From IMG/VR virus record IMGVR_UViG_3300020020_000098, positions 1 through 38,836 of that record: 38,836 nucleotides of DNA. One strand, written 5' to 3'. How positions within the stretch are numbered: position 1 is the stretch's first letter; the number at the start of each line of letters is the position of its first letter. Made by a program: the position numbers and the translations under genes. Origin of the DNA: a virus. The notes beneath the pieces were generated by a model that saw nothing but the letters and a program-made list of their open reading frames with translations, did not search any database and was not told the origin of the DNA. Below, piece by piece: positions 13,295-20,428 of the stretch.

Positions 13295-13602
13295 GGCGCA
13301 CTTACGTGCACTACTGGGTGCTCGACGAGGCTGGCCGGCCGCAGCCGGTGGACGACGTGCTGACGTGGGCGCGGTGGTTCGAGACCGCCGAGCGAACGGT
13401 GGCCAGCGACCACGTCGGCGACGTGCACGTCTCGACGGTGTTCCTGGCGCTCGATCATGCCTTCGGCGTCGGCCCGCCCGTGCTCTGGGAAACGATGATC
13501 TTCGGTGGCGCGCTGGATCAAGAGTGCTGGCGCTACACGTCGCGCGAGGCGGCGATCGCGGGACATGCCGAGGCGCTGGCGCTCGTCCACGGCGACGCAT
13601 GA
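13291..13602 (+). CDS. Hypothetical protein with phage-type YxxYWV and WETMIFGG motifs
   Basis: A 103-residue protein with MRRTYVHYWVLDEAG, WARWFETAERTVASDHVGDVHVSTVFLALDHAFG, PPVLWETMIFGGALDQECWRYTSREAAIAGHAEAL. The WETM(I/V)FGG-x-L-D-x-x-x-x-RY-x-x-x-x-A-x-x-GH pattern is shared by many small conserved phage proteins of unknown function. It starts with an ATGA overlap. The conservation of this motif suggests a real and widespread role that cannot be named here. Confidence 0.6.
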   Translation: MRRTYVHYWVLDEAGRPQPVDDVLTWARWFETAERTVASDHVGDVHVSTVFLALDHAFGVGPPVLWETMIFGGALDQECWRYTSREAAIAGHAEALALVHGDA

Positions 13603-13611
13603 GGCTTCGCG

Positions 13612-13845
13612 ATGGGAGTCGTTCAAGCGTATAGCGCGTGTGTGGGGTGCCGGCTCGGGTTCTTCTACAACCCGATGCTCGTGCCGTCGTGTCGCGATCC
13701 GCGGACGGGCGCGCGCGAACCGATCTGCCAATCGTGCGTCGATCGCGTGAACCCGGCCCGACTCGCCAACGGCCTCGCGCCGATCGTCCCGCTCCCTGGT
13801 GCGTACGATGCGTGCGACGAAAGCGCGCTCGACGGCGACGAGTGA
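13612..13845 (+). CDS. Small zinc-ribbon-like protein
   Basis: A 77-residue protein with C-x2-C (ACVGCRLGF) near residues 10-13 and a second pair (ICQSC) near 39-42, each followed by hydrophobic residues, the signature of a single zinc ribbon. The C-terminus is acidic. Its TGA shares a base with the next ATG. The family is not recognised. Such ribbons are often protein- or nucleic-acid-binding adaptors. Confidence 0.55.
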   Translation: MGVVQAYSACVGCRLGFFYNPMLVPSCRDPRTGAREPICQSCVDRVNPARLANGLAPIVPLPGAYDACDESALDGDE

Positions 13846-14432
13846 TGACGCAGACACTCAGAGGCCACGATCAGTTCACATGCCCGCGCTGCGGGCGCAC
13901 GTCCGGTCACCCGACGGACGCGCGCGAGGGATACTGCGGCGCCTGCCACGAGTGGACGGGGCCGCGCTTCGGCGTGATCGCGGAACACAACCGCCACGGC
14001 GGCTGGGGCTGGACGGTGTTCGATCGGCAGGCGAAGGCCGCGACCGGCGGCTGGTTTGCCGATCGCGTGGCCGCCGAGCGTACCGCCGACGTTTTGAACA
14101 GCCAAGCGGAGACGATCGAAACGTACCCGCCTCTGGCTGACCCGCTGCCACCGCCACCGCCCCCGCCACCGCCCCCGCGGGCGGAGCGGGACCCGCTCGC
14201 GGAGCGTGACGCGATCGCGAATCGGCGCGTGCGGTTGCAACGTGTCTTCCAAACCCGCCTCGGGATGCCGGATCGGATCGAAGTGCTCGATCCCGGGGGG
14301 ACGCTCCTCGCCTCGATCACGGCGACGGAGGGAGCGATCGCCTTGGTCGCCGCCGATGGCCGGCGCCTGGAGAGCTCCCGCGCCGGGTTGGTGGTCAACC
14401 TTGACGTGCGATTCGTCGGGCCAGAGGGTTAA
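13845..14432 (+). CDS. Zinc-ribbon protein with polyproline linker
   Basis: A 195-residue protein in three parts. Residues 12-35 hold two C-x2-C pairs (CPRCG and CGACH), a zinc ribbon. Residues 40-85 are a compact alpha/beta piece (HGGWGWTVFDRQAKAATGGWFADRVAAERTADVLN). Then a run of about ten prolines (near residues 102-113) precedes a C-terminal helical/beta domain (RDAIANRRVRLQRVFQTRLG, GTLLASITATEGAIALV). It is the last gene of the plus-strand operon, followed by the hairpin at 14474-14503. Function unknown; the middle part resembles the small protein at 12225-12452. Confidence 0.55.
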   Translation: MTQTLRGHDQFTCPRCGRTSGHPTDAREGYCGACHEWTGPRFGVIAEHNRHGGWGWTVFDRQAKAATGGWFADRVAAERTADVLNSQAETIETYPPLADPLPPPPPPPPPPRAERDPLAERDAIANRRVRLQRVFQTRLGMPDRIEVLDPGGTLLASITATEGAIALVAADGRRLESSRAGLVVNLDVRFVGPEG

Positions 14433-14473
14433 CGCCGCCCAGGTGCTTCGACGGCCGTACGAGGCGTGTAATA

Positions 14474-14503
14474 CCTGAGTCGCTCCACGTGGAACGACTC
14501 AGG
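14474..14503. terminator. Inverted repeat between convergent operons, likely bidirectional terminator
   Basis: CCTGAGTCG at 14474-14482 pairs perfectly with CGACTCAGG at 14495-14503. The stem extends by TCC/GGA after one C-A mismatch, with an ACGT loop. It sits exactly between the end of the plus-strand operon (14432) and the end of the minus-strand late operon (14520), where both transcripts must stop. No clear T tract follows on either strand, so it may act as a weak, Rho-assisted or barrier-type terminator. Confidence 0.55.
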
Positions 14504-14519
14504 CATTGCCTCGAGCGCC

Positions 14520-14696
14520 TCACCAGTCGTCGTCGGCGGCGCGCCGGCGCTCTTGGTCGTCGCGCCAAGCGTCCGAGACGCGCCCGGCGTCGGCCGGCGG
14601 CGAGCGCCTGGCCGAGCGCCTCGGCTCGCGCACGCCGCGCCACACGAGCACCAGGACGGCCGCGAGCGCGAAGAGCGCGACGACGATGGCGGTCAT
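14520..14696 (-). CDS. Small single-span membrane protein at end of late operon
   Basis: A 58-residue protein: an N-terminal hydrophobic helix (IVVALFALAAVLVLVW, about residues 4-19) and then an Arg/Asp-rich soluble tail ending in DDDW. ATG at 14696 lies 4 bases after the stop of the tail hub gene. Position at the end of the tail genes is where many phages keep holins or other lysis proteins, so a lysis accessory role is possible, yet no endolysin is adjacent. Function unknown. Found by direct translation of the region. Confidence 0.55.
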   Translation of the reverse strand: MTAIVVALFALAAVLVLVWRGVREPRRSARRSPPADAGRVSDAWRDDQERRRAADDDW

Positions 14697-14700
14697 GGCG

Positions 14701-17700
14701 TCACTCCGTCCCGTCGAGCTGAAACCGTCGCACGGCGTCCTCGAAACTGAAACGCACGCTGCTGCAGGTCACGCGGTACTTCGGGTGCAGGCCGGGGTGC
14801 AGGTCGATCTCGTCGATCTCGATGGTTTGAATCGTGAAGTCGCCGACGAGCGACAGCTCCGGCAGGTCGATGTGCACCGTCTTCCCTGAGCGCGTGTTTG
14901 GGTCGCGCGTGGCGTACTGGATGGTGATGATGGGGCGCGAGAACAGCTTCAGGTCGGCCATACCGGTCGCCGTGGCGCCCGCCAGCGCAAGCCGCCGGTC
15001 CTGCAGGACGTGCTCGACGATGCCTTGTGAGCCGCCGCTCTCGAGCACGGCGAGCGCCGCCTGCGCGGCCGTGTCGTCGCATTGGATGAAGATGTTCACC
15101 GGGTCGTTGGGACGAATCTCATACCGCACCGATCCGGGGCCGCTCGCCGGAATGCCCACGAGTTGAATGATCTCGGCAATGGGCGCGCCCGCCCCGAGCG
15201 ACCCGTCCGCTTTGTTGTCCTGATAACTCGTGGTGGTGTTGTCGCTGATGGTCGTGACGAGCTGATACGCCGCGCCGCCGCTGGTGGTGCGATAGAGCTT
15301 CCGCGCCGTCGTGCCGACGCCGCCGATCTGAATCCCCGTGACGTTGACCTGCCCACCCGCCGACGTGGTGTTGCCCGGAATCCAGTCGGCCCCGAGCTGC
15401 GCGTCCGGCTTCGTGCTGGTATAGGTGGTCGTGCTGTTGTCGTTGATCTCGGCTTCGAGTTTGTAGACGCCACTGTTGGCGGCGGTGCGATAGATGCGCC
15501 GCTTCGTCACGCGCGTATCGGGCGACGTGGCGATGCCCGAGAGCTGCGCCGCGTCCACGCCGCCGCCCGCCCACATGCCCGTCGGGGTGCTGGCGTCTGT
15601 TTCGCCACCGGTCGAGGTCACGAACCGATAGAGCCAGTAGTACAGGCCCGGCACCAGCCCGCCCGATCCGGTGGTGTTGTTCGACGGCACGGCCGCGCCG
15701 AGCGCGCCGTCCGCCACACTGCCCGATCGATACGTCGTGGACGTGTTCTCGTTGATCGTCGCTTCCAGGCGGTAGGTGCCATCGCCGCCGTTCGCCACCG
15801 TGCGATAGATTTTCCGCTTCGTGACGCGCGGGTCGGGGCTGATCGGAATCGTCAGGTCGGCCACGTCGTAGGTCGCCGCGAACCCGGCGCTGCCGTAGTT
15901 GCTGCTCGTCGTCTCACCGGCTGGCCCTGCTGATGTGGCGTAGGTGACGACCCAGAAGTACGAGCCGGGTGTGAGCTTGCCGGTGCCGGTGGTATTACTG
16001 GCCGGCATCGCCACGCCGAGCTGCGCGTCGGTCTTCGTGCTGCGATAGGCGGTGGTCGTGTTGTCGTTGATCGTGGTCTCCAGTCGATAGACCCCGTCCC
16101 CCCCGTTCGCGGCGGTGCGATACACGCGCCGCGCGATGACACGCGGATTGCTCGACGTCGGCAGCGTCAGATCGGCGGTGTCCTGCGTCGAGGCGATGCC
16201 CGCGCTCCCGTAGGGGGAAATTTCGGTCTCGCCTGAGGGGGACGAGGCGACGTAGGTAACGACCCAGAAGTACGAGCTCCCTGGCGTCAGGTTGCCGGTG
16301 CCAGTGGTGTTGGTCGTCGGTGGACTCGCACCGAGCGAGCCGTCCGCCACGCCGCCGGACTGATAGGTCGTCGTCGTGTTGTCGTTGATCGTGGCTTCCA
16401 GCTTGAACGCGCCACCGCCGGCAGCGGTGCGGTAGATCTTCCGCCGCGTCACGCGCCCGTCGCCGCTCGTCGGAATCTGCGTGAGGTTGACGGTGTCGCT
16501 CGCCGTGATCGACCGGCTCGGCCCAGCCGTCGTTTCACCCGAGGACGTGCCGAACGTGACGAGCCACGCGTACGTGTAGCCCGCCGCCAGCTTGCCGGTG
16601 CCAGTGGTGTTCACATCGGACAGCCCAGCCCCGAGGTTGTTTGTCTGGCTCAGGAACGTCGTCGTCACGTTGTCGTTGAGCGTGGCTTCGAGTTGATACG
16701 TGCCGCCGTTGACCGGCGTGCGGTAGATCCGCCGCGCGGTGACGCGACCATCGGGCGAGGTCGGAATACCCGAGAGTTGAACGGCGGTGAACGTGCCAGC
16801 GACGTTGTACCCCTGCGCCGGCCCTGCGTTCGTCGCGCCGGTCGCGGTGACGAACACCACGCGCCAGTGGTAGGTGCCAGGCGTGAGCTGGCCGGTGCCA
16901 GGGGTGCCCGTCGTGTTCTGCGTCGGCGGCGTCGGCGCGTTGCCGAGCGCGGAGTCTGGCTGCGTGTCCTTGAAGACGCCGCCGCCCGCAGGGCTCGCAC
17001 CGACGTAGCGGTAGGTCGAGCCGACCTCGCGATAGATTTTGATGCTCGTGATCCCTTGCCCGGTCGGTGCAGGTTGCACCGTGACGGCGGCATTGCAGGG
17101 CGTGCTATTGAACGGCGTCATCCACCCGCCCTGCGCCCCAGGCACGGTCTCGCCTTTCGCGTTCGTGTAGGACACGCGATAGAAGAAGTTCCGCTGCGGC
17201 CCACCGGGATACATCGTGCCGTTCGGCTGGTCCACGTAGGTCACGCTATACACAGGCGTGGTCGTAATCTCGCCGCTCATCGGCAGCGCGCCAGACGTCG
17301 ATGGTGCAGAGGATGGCGCGCTGACTTGCGTGACGACGTTGGTGAGCGACGGCGCACTGCCCGGTGCCGCGACTTGCACCGACGCTGGCGTGATCCCAGG
17401 CGCTGTGGCCGGCGCTGCGACTTGCGTGCTGACCGGCGTCGGCGTCGGTGCGGTGGTCGGTGGCAGCACTTGCCCCGCGATGCCGGTGGCGACCAGTGCG
17501 GTGGGTGGTCCCGCCACGGCCGGGAGCAGGATGGCCGGCGAGGGCGCCGACAGGGGCGACTCGGCGCCGTCCGTGATCGTCGTCGTCAGGTACCGATACG
17601 GACCCGCGCCGAGCGCGCCCGCCATCGCGAGCGGGGTGCCACCGGGTGCGGGTCCGCCGCCGACGCCGGCCTTCCCGGTGTAGCTAAGCCGCTGCGGTCC

Positions 17701-19053
17701 TGACACCACGAGCCCGCCTGACGGGCTGTACCACGAGCCGTCGGTCACGGGCATGACCGTGGCGCCGGGCACCACGACGCCGCGCGATTCCGACCCGCCA
17801 CCTTCGACGTAGACGCGCGTGCGGATTTGCGTCAGGTCGGTGGACCAGTGGATCGGCGGCTCGTCGAGCAGCACGCGCGCGGCGCGCGTAATCGGCGTCG
17901 GCGCGGCGGTCGCCTCCGTGAGGAACAGGTGCACGTCTTTGGCGTAATCGACGTACCAGTACCCGCCGATGCGGGCGGCCAGGCGCGCGAAGCAGGCCGT
18001 CAGATCCTCTTCGGTGAAGTCGATGCCGCCGCTCACGACCGGCAGGCCGGCCACGATGTTGGTGCCGGTGTAACCGGCCGGCGCCCAGTTCGTCAGCAGG
18101 TCGAGCGCGATGGCCGTCGCCGATTGCTGCTGGTAGCGGGTGCGGACCTTCCGGCGGTTGATACCGTAGACGTAGTCCTGGGCGGTGACGCGCCACGCGC
18201 GATTCTCGGGGACGCCTTCGTAGATCGCTTCGACGGTGTCGATGTAGCCCCCGAAGATCACGTCGTCGCCCGTGAGAGACGCCAGCCCGATGCGGACCTC
18301 TTGGCCGACGGTCGGCGCGGTCCCTTCGATCGTGAACGTCGCGGTGTTCGGCGTGTCGGCCAGGAGGTCACGAATCGAGACGCCCTCGATCCGCACGCGC
18401 GACCGCACGTCCACGCCGCCGATCGTGATCAGGCCCTTCGTCGGGTTGCGAGTCTCAAAGGTCCACGTCGGACCCGAGACGGCGCCGGCATTGTTCCGCG
18501 CCTCGATCCGCCAGTAGTAATCGACGCCCGGTGCGAGTGCGCCCGTCGTGAAGGTCGTGGCCGTCTGGCCCGTGCCGACGCGCGGCAGCCTCGACGGGAC
18601 CGGGCCGAAGTAGACGTCGAAGACGATGTCGCCCGCCGCCCCTGGCGGCTGCGTCCATGACAGGACCACCGGCGACGGTTGATTGACGGAATGGTTCGCG
18701 GGCGAGAGATAGATCGGCGCGGCCGGGCGTGTCGCCGTGAAGGCCCACAACGGCCCGAGTTGCTGCGGCCCGAGCGCGTTGGCCTTCGCGAGAATTTGCC
18801 AGTAGTAGATGACGCCGACCGTCAGCGGCGGCAGGACCCACGCTCGCGACTTCGTGTGGCCGACAAACGGCATGTTGCCGGCCGTCCCGAAGTACACGTC
18901 GTAGCCGTTGCCCTCGCCGAGCCACTGCACGGTGAGTGGCCCCGCGAGCGATTGATGCGGCGGCGTCGGCGTGTGCGGCGCGGTCGGCGCGACGTACGCC
19001 AGCCGCCCGGCGTTCAGTCGCAGCTTGCCGAGGCGCGCGGACGTGACGGCCAT
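14701..19053 (-). CDS. Large tail tip/hub protein with FnIII-like and tandem repeat modules
   Basis: A 1450-residue distal tail protein. The N-terminus (about residues 20-200) has two FnIII-like modules (VDYYWRIEARNNAG, VIYYWQILAKANALG). Residues 205-470 form a hub-like domain. A Pro/Thr/Ala-rich linker (about 530-610) follows, then at least five modules of about 100 residues containing RKIYRT, EATINDNTTTTY and FWVVTY-type cores (nucleotides about 15180-16930), and finally a conserved domain that includes LALAGATATGMADLKLF and PRVRFSFED-like VRFSFEDAVRRF. The C-terminal block is common in siphophage tail-hub proteins. It probably builds the tail tip and binds the host surface; the receptor is unknown. 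The repeats suggest length variation. Confidence 0.8.
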   Translation of the reverse strand: MAVTSARLGKLRLNAGRLAYVAPTAPHTPTPPHQSLAGPLTVQWLGEGNGYDVYFGTAGNMPFVGHTKSRAWVLPPLTVGVIYYWQILAKANALGPQQLGPLWAFTATRPAAPIYLSPANHSVNQPSPVVLSWTQPPGAAGDIVFDVYFGPVPSRLPRVGTGQTATTFTTGALAPGVDYYWRIEARNNAGAVSGPTWTFETRNPTKGLITIGGVDVRSRVRIEGVSIRDLLADTPNTATFTIEGTAPTVGQEVRIGLASLTGDDVIFGGYIDTVEAIYEGVPENRAWRVTAQDYVYGINRRKVRTRYQQQSATAIALDLLTNWAPAGYTGTNIVAGLPVVSGGIDFTEEDLTACFARLAARIGGYWYVDYAKDVHLFLTEATAAPTPITRAARVLLDEPPIHWSTDLTQIRTRVYVEGGGSESRGVVVPGATVMPVTDGSWYSPSGGLVVSGPQRLSYTGKAGVGGGPAPGGTPLAMAGALGAGPYRYLTTTITDGAESPLSAPSPAILLPAVAGPPTALVATGIAGQVLPPTTAPTPTPVSTQVAAPATAPGITPASVQVAAPGSAPSLTNVVTQVSAPSSAPSTSGALPMSGEITTTPVYSVTYVDQPNGTMYPGGPQRNFFYRVSYTNAKGETVPGAQGGWMTPFNSTPCNAAVTVQPAPTGQGITSIKIYREVGSTYRYVGASPAGGGVFKDTQPDSALGNAPTPPTQNTTGTPGTGQLTPGTYHWRVVFVTATGATNAGPAQGYNVAGTFTAVQLSGIPTSPDGRVTARRIYRTPVNGGTYQLEATLNDNVTTTFLSQTNNLGAGLSDVNTTGTGKLAAGYTYAWLVTFGTSSGETTAGPSRSITASDTVNLTQIPTSGDGRVTRRKIYRTAAGGGAFKLEATINDNTTTTYQSGGVADGSLGASPPTTNTTGTGNLTPGSSYFWVVTYVASSPSGETEISPYGSAGIASTQDTADLTLPTSSNPRVIARRVYRTAANGGDGVYRLETTINDNTTTAYRSTKTDAQLGVAMPASNTTGTGKLTPGSYFWVVTYATSAGPAGETTSSNYGSAGFAATYDVADLTIPISPDPRVTKRKIYRTVANGGDGTYRLEATINENTSTTYRSGSVADGALGAAVPSNNTTGSGGLVPGLYYWLYRFVTSTGGETDASTPTGMWAGGGVDAAQLSGIATSPDTRVTKRRIYRTAANSGVYKLEAEINDNSTTTYTSTKPDAQLGADWIPGNTTSAGGQVNVTGIQIGGVGTTARKLYRTTSGGAAYQLVTTISDNTTTSYQDNKADGSLGAGAPIAEIIQLVGIPASGPGSVRYEIRPNDPVNIFIQCDDTAAQAALAVLESGGSQGIVEHVLQDRRLALAGATATGMADLKLFSRPIITIQYATRDPNTRSGKTVHIDLPELSLVGDFTIQTIEIDEIDLHPGLHPKYRVTCSSVRFSFEDAVRRFQLDGTE
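15180..16930 (-). repeat. Tandem protein-module repeats inside the tail hub gene
   Basis: Five consecutive units of about 300-316 bases plus one shortened unit. Each begins with NTTGTG-x-L-x-PG, continues with a YFWVVTY-type strand, an R(V/T)(T/I)xR(R/K)(I/V)YRT strand and a DNNTTTTY-like DN(T/S)TTTY turn, and ends in D(A/G)xLGA. Starts are near 16.90, 16.61, 16.30, 15.99, 15.67 and 15.36 kb. Similar units make recombination and copy-number change likely. One earlier, divergent unit precedes them (near 17.0-17.2 kb). Confidence 0.75.
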
Positions 19054-19057
19054 CGCG

Positions 19058-19942
19058 TTACGCCGTGACGTAGGTCAGTTCAAAGAAGAAGTCGAGTCCG
19101 GCTTGCACTGCCGAGACCGGCATCAGCGCATACGACGCCGCGCCACCAGCCGGGAGGTAGAGCATCTGGATATCCGTCGTCCCGCCGCCCACGATGCCAC
19201 TGATCATCGACGCCGAAAGCGTGAAGCCGCCGCCGTTCACCCATCGCAGGGAACCAGGGTTGTACGTATTCCCCGAGGCCGGAAACGGCAGGCCACGCAA
19301 CAGCAGGTTCCCGCTGAGCGTGCCCACCGTCGCGAGCAGGATGCGGCCCGAGGCGACCACGCGATTTCCGAATCGGGTGGCGGTCGCCTCTTGCAGCGTG
19401 TAGGTCTGCCCGCTATTCCCCGTGGTGCCACCCCACGAGGGCACCCACGGAACTTCCTTATAGGCGTCGAGCGTGGAAGGATCGGCGCTCGGGACCTGCA
19501 CCGTAGGGAATGTGATCTGTCCGGTACTCGGCACGAGCCGGCCGTCGCGCTTCAGTTCGAGTTGGCCGAGCAGCGCGCCCACCTCGCTCAAGGCCATCAG
19601 CCGCAGCGAGCCGGCCTGATTGACGATCCGAAACAGCCGGCTGTCTGTCGGTTGAGATTGGTCGTTCAGTTGCACGTACGCGTAGCTCGGGCTATCGAGC
19701 TTCAGGCCACCGCTCGGGTCCACGCCGATGTTCGGTGTGGCTTTCAGCGTGTCGGCATCGTTGAAGATGGCGAGCAGGTTCACGGCCGGCACGCCGGTCT
19801 TATCAACGACCGGCACGAGCGCCGCGTCGACGGCATCCATCAGCGCATCGACCGCCGCCTTGTTCCAGATCGTGCCGACGCTGCCGCTGCCGTCGTCATC
19901 GACGAGGCCGTTGTACCAAGTGCGGTCGAGCGGGTTCGCCAT
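19058..19942 (-). CDS. Putative tail fibre / distal tail protein
   Basis: A 294-residue protein immediately upstream (in transcription) of the tail hub gene. The N-terminus (DRTWYNGLVDDDGSGSVGTIWNKAAVDALMDAVDAAL) resembles phage structural proteins that start with a helical attachment domain. The middle and end are beta-rich with Gly/Thr/Ser (NTYNPGSLRWVNGGGFTLSASMISGIVGGG), typical of fibre or tip proteins exposed to the environment. GAGGG lies 8 bases before the ATG. No exact family is recognised. Position and composition support a distal tail role, receptor binding being one possibility. Confidence 0.6.
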   Translation of the reverse strand: MANPLDRTWYNGLVDDDGSGSVGTIWNKAAVDALMDAVDAALVPVVDKTGVPAVNLLAIFNDADTLKATPNIGVDPSGGLKLDSPSYAYVQLNDQSQPTDSRLFRIVNQAGSLRLMALSEVGALLGQLELKRDGRLVPSTGQITFPTVQVPSADPSTLDAYKEVPWVPSWGGTTGNSGQTYTLQEATATRFGNRVVASGRILLATVGTLSGNLLLRGLPFPASGNTYNPGSLRWVNGGGFTLSASMISGIVGGGTTDIQMLYLPAGGAASYALMPVSAVQAGLDFFFELTYVTA

Positions 19943-19972
19943 CGTTCCGACCCTCTAGTTATCGGGTGTGAA

Positions 19973-20245
19973 TCAGACGCCCAAGCCGACCAGTTGCTTG
20001 ATCCACGTGGACGCCTGCAGCGCCGCTGCAATCGCCGGCAGGTCGCCCACGTAGAAGCCCTTGATGGCGTTGATCTCGTCCTGGCTCAGGCCCAGCGTCA
20101 CGAGGTCGGCATCGACCCAGGACTGGAGCTGCGTGGCGAAGTCGCCGCCGTCCTGCGTGACGCCGAGCAGCAGCGCGGCGAGGTTGCCGGCGGTCGCCTT
20201 GAGATCGGCGGCGGTGAACTGTTTCCCGGCTTGCGTGATCGGCAT
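19973..20245 (-). CDS. Small protein in tail region, function unknown
   Basis: A 90-residue, largely helical protein (GKQFTAADLKATAGNLAALLLGVTQDGGDFATQLQSWVDADLVTLGLSQDEINAIKGFYVGDLPAIAAALQ). GAGG precedes the ATG by about 10 bases. Its SQDEINAIKGFYVGDLPAI stretch looks like a small phage structural or scaffold segment. It lies between the tape measure and the distal tail genes, so it is probably a minor tail or assembly component. No family recognised. Confidence 0.55.
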   Translation of the reverse strand: MPITQAGKQFTAADLKATAGNLAALLLGVTQDGGDFATQLQSWVDADLVTLGLSQDEINAIKGFYVGDLPAIAAALQASTWIKQLVGLGV

Positions 20246-20251
20246 GGTTGT

Positions 20252-20416
20252 TTACCTCTCCTGTGTTTCGATCTCGATGTTGCACCCGGCGACGAACGCC
20301 GACAGCAGCAGTAGCTTGCGGGCCAGCCACCAGCGCGCATCGAAGACGCGCCGTCCCTTCACGCGCACGGTAAGCGTGATATGTCGAGACATTCGGTTGA
20401 TGTTGATGGTCGCCAT
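20252..20416 (-). CDS. Small phage tail-region protein (54 residues)
   Basis: A 54-residue protein encoded between the tape measure (ending 20429) and the next tail gene. It reads MATININRMSRHITLTVRVKG at the start, then RRVFDARWWLARKLLLLSAFVAGCNIEIE. The basic W-W-L-x-x-K-L-L-L-L-x-A helix with a short beta-type start is common in tiny proteins encoded near phage tape measure genes. Weak AGGG ribosome-binding site. The small size and position support a real gene; its function is unknown. Confidence 0.5.
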   Translation of the reverse strand: MATININRMSRHITLTVRVKGRRVFDARWWLARKLLLLSAFVAGCNIEIETQER

Positions 20417-20428
20417 CCGTGCGATTCC

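Noticed and set aside
14395-14643. 82-residue minus-strand frame overlapping the convergent region
   Set aside because: Arg-rich frame spanning the hairpin and both flanking genes; the 58-residue membrane protein in another frame explains the region better.
15180-16930. Repeats in the tail gene as a CRISPR array
   Set aside because: Units are ~300 bases, encode protein modules in one frame and have no spacer-like unique segments of constant short length.
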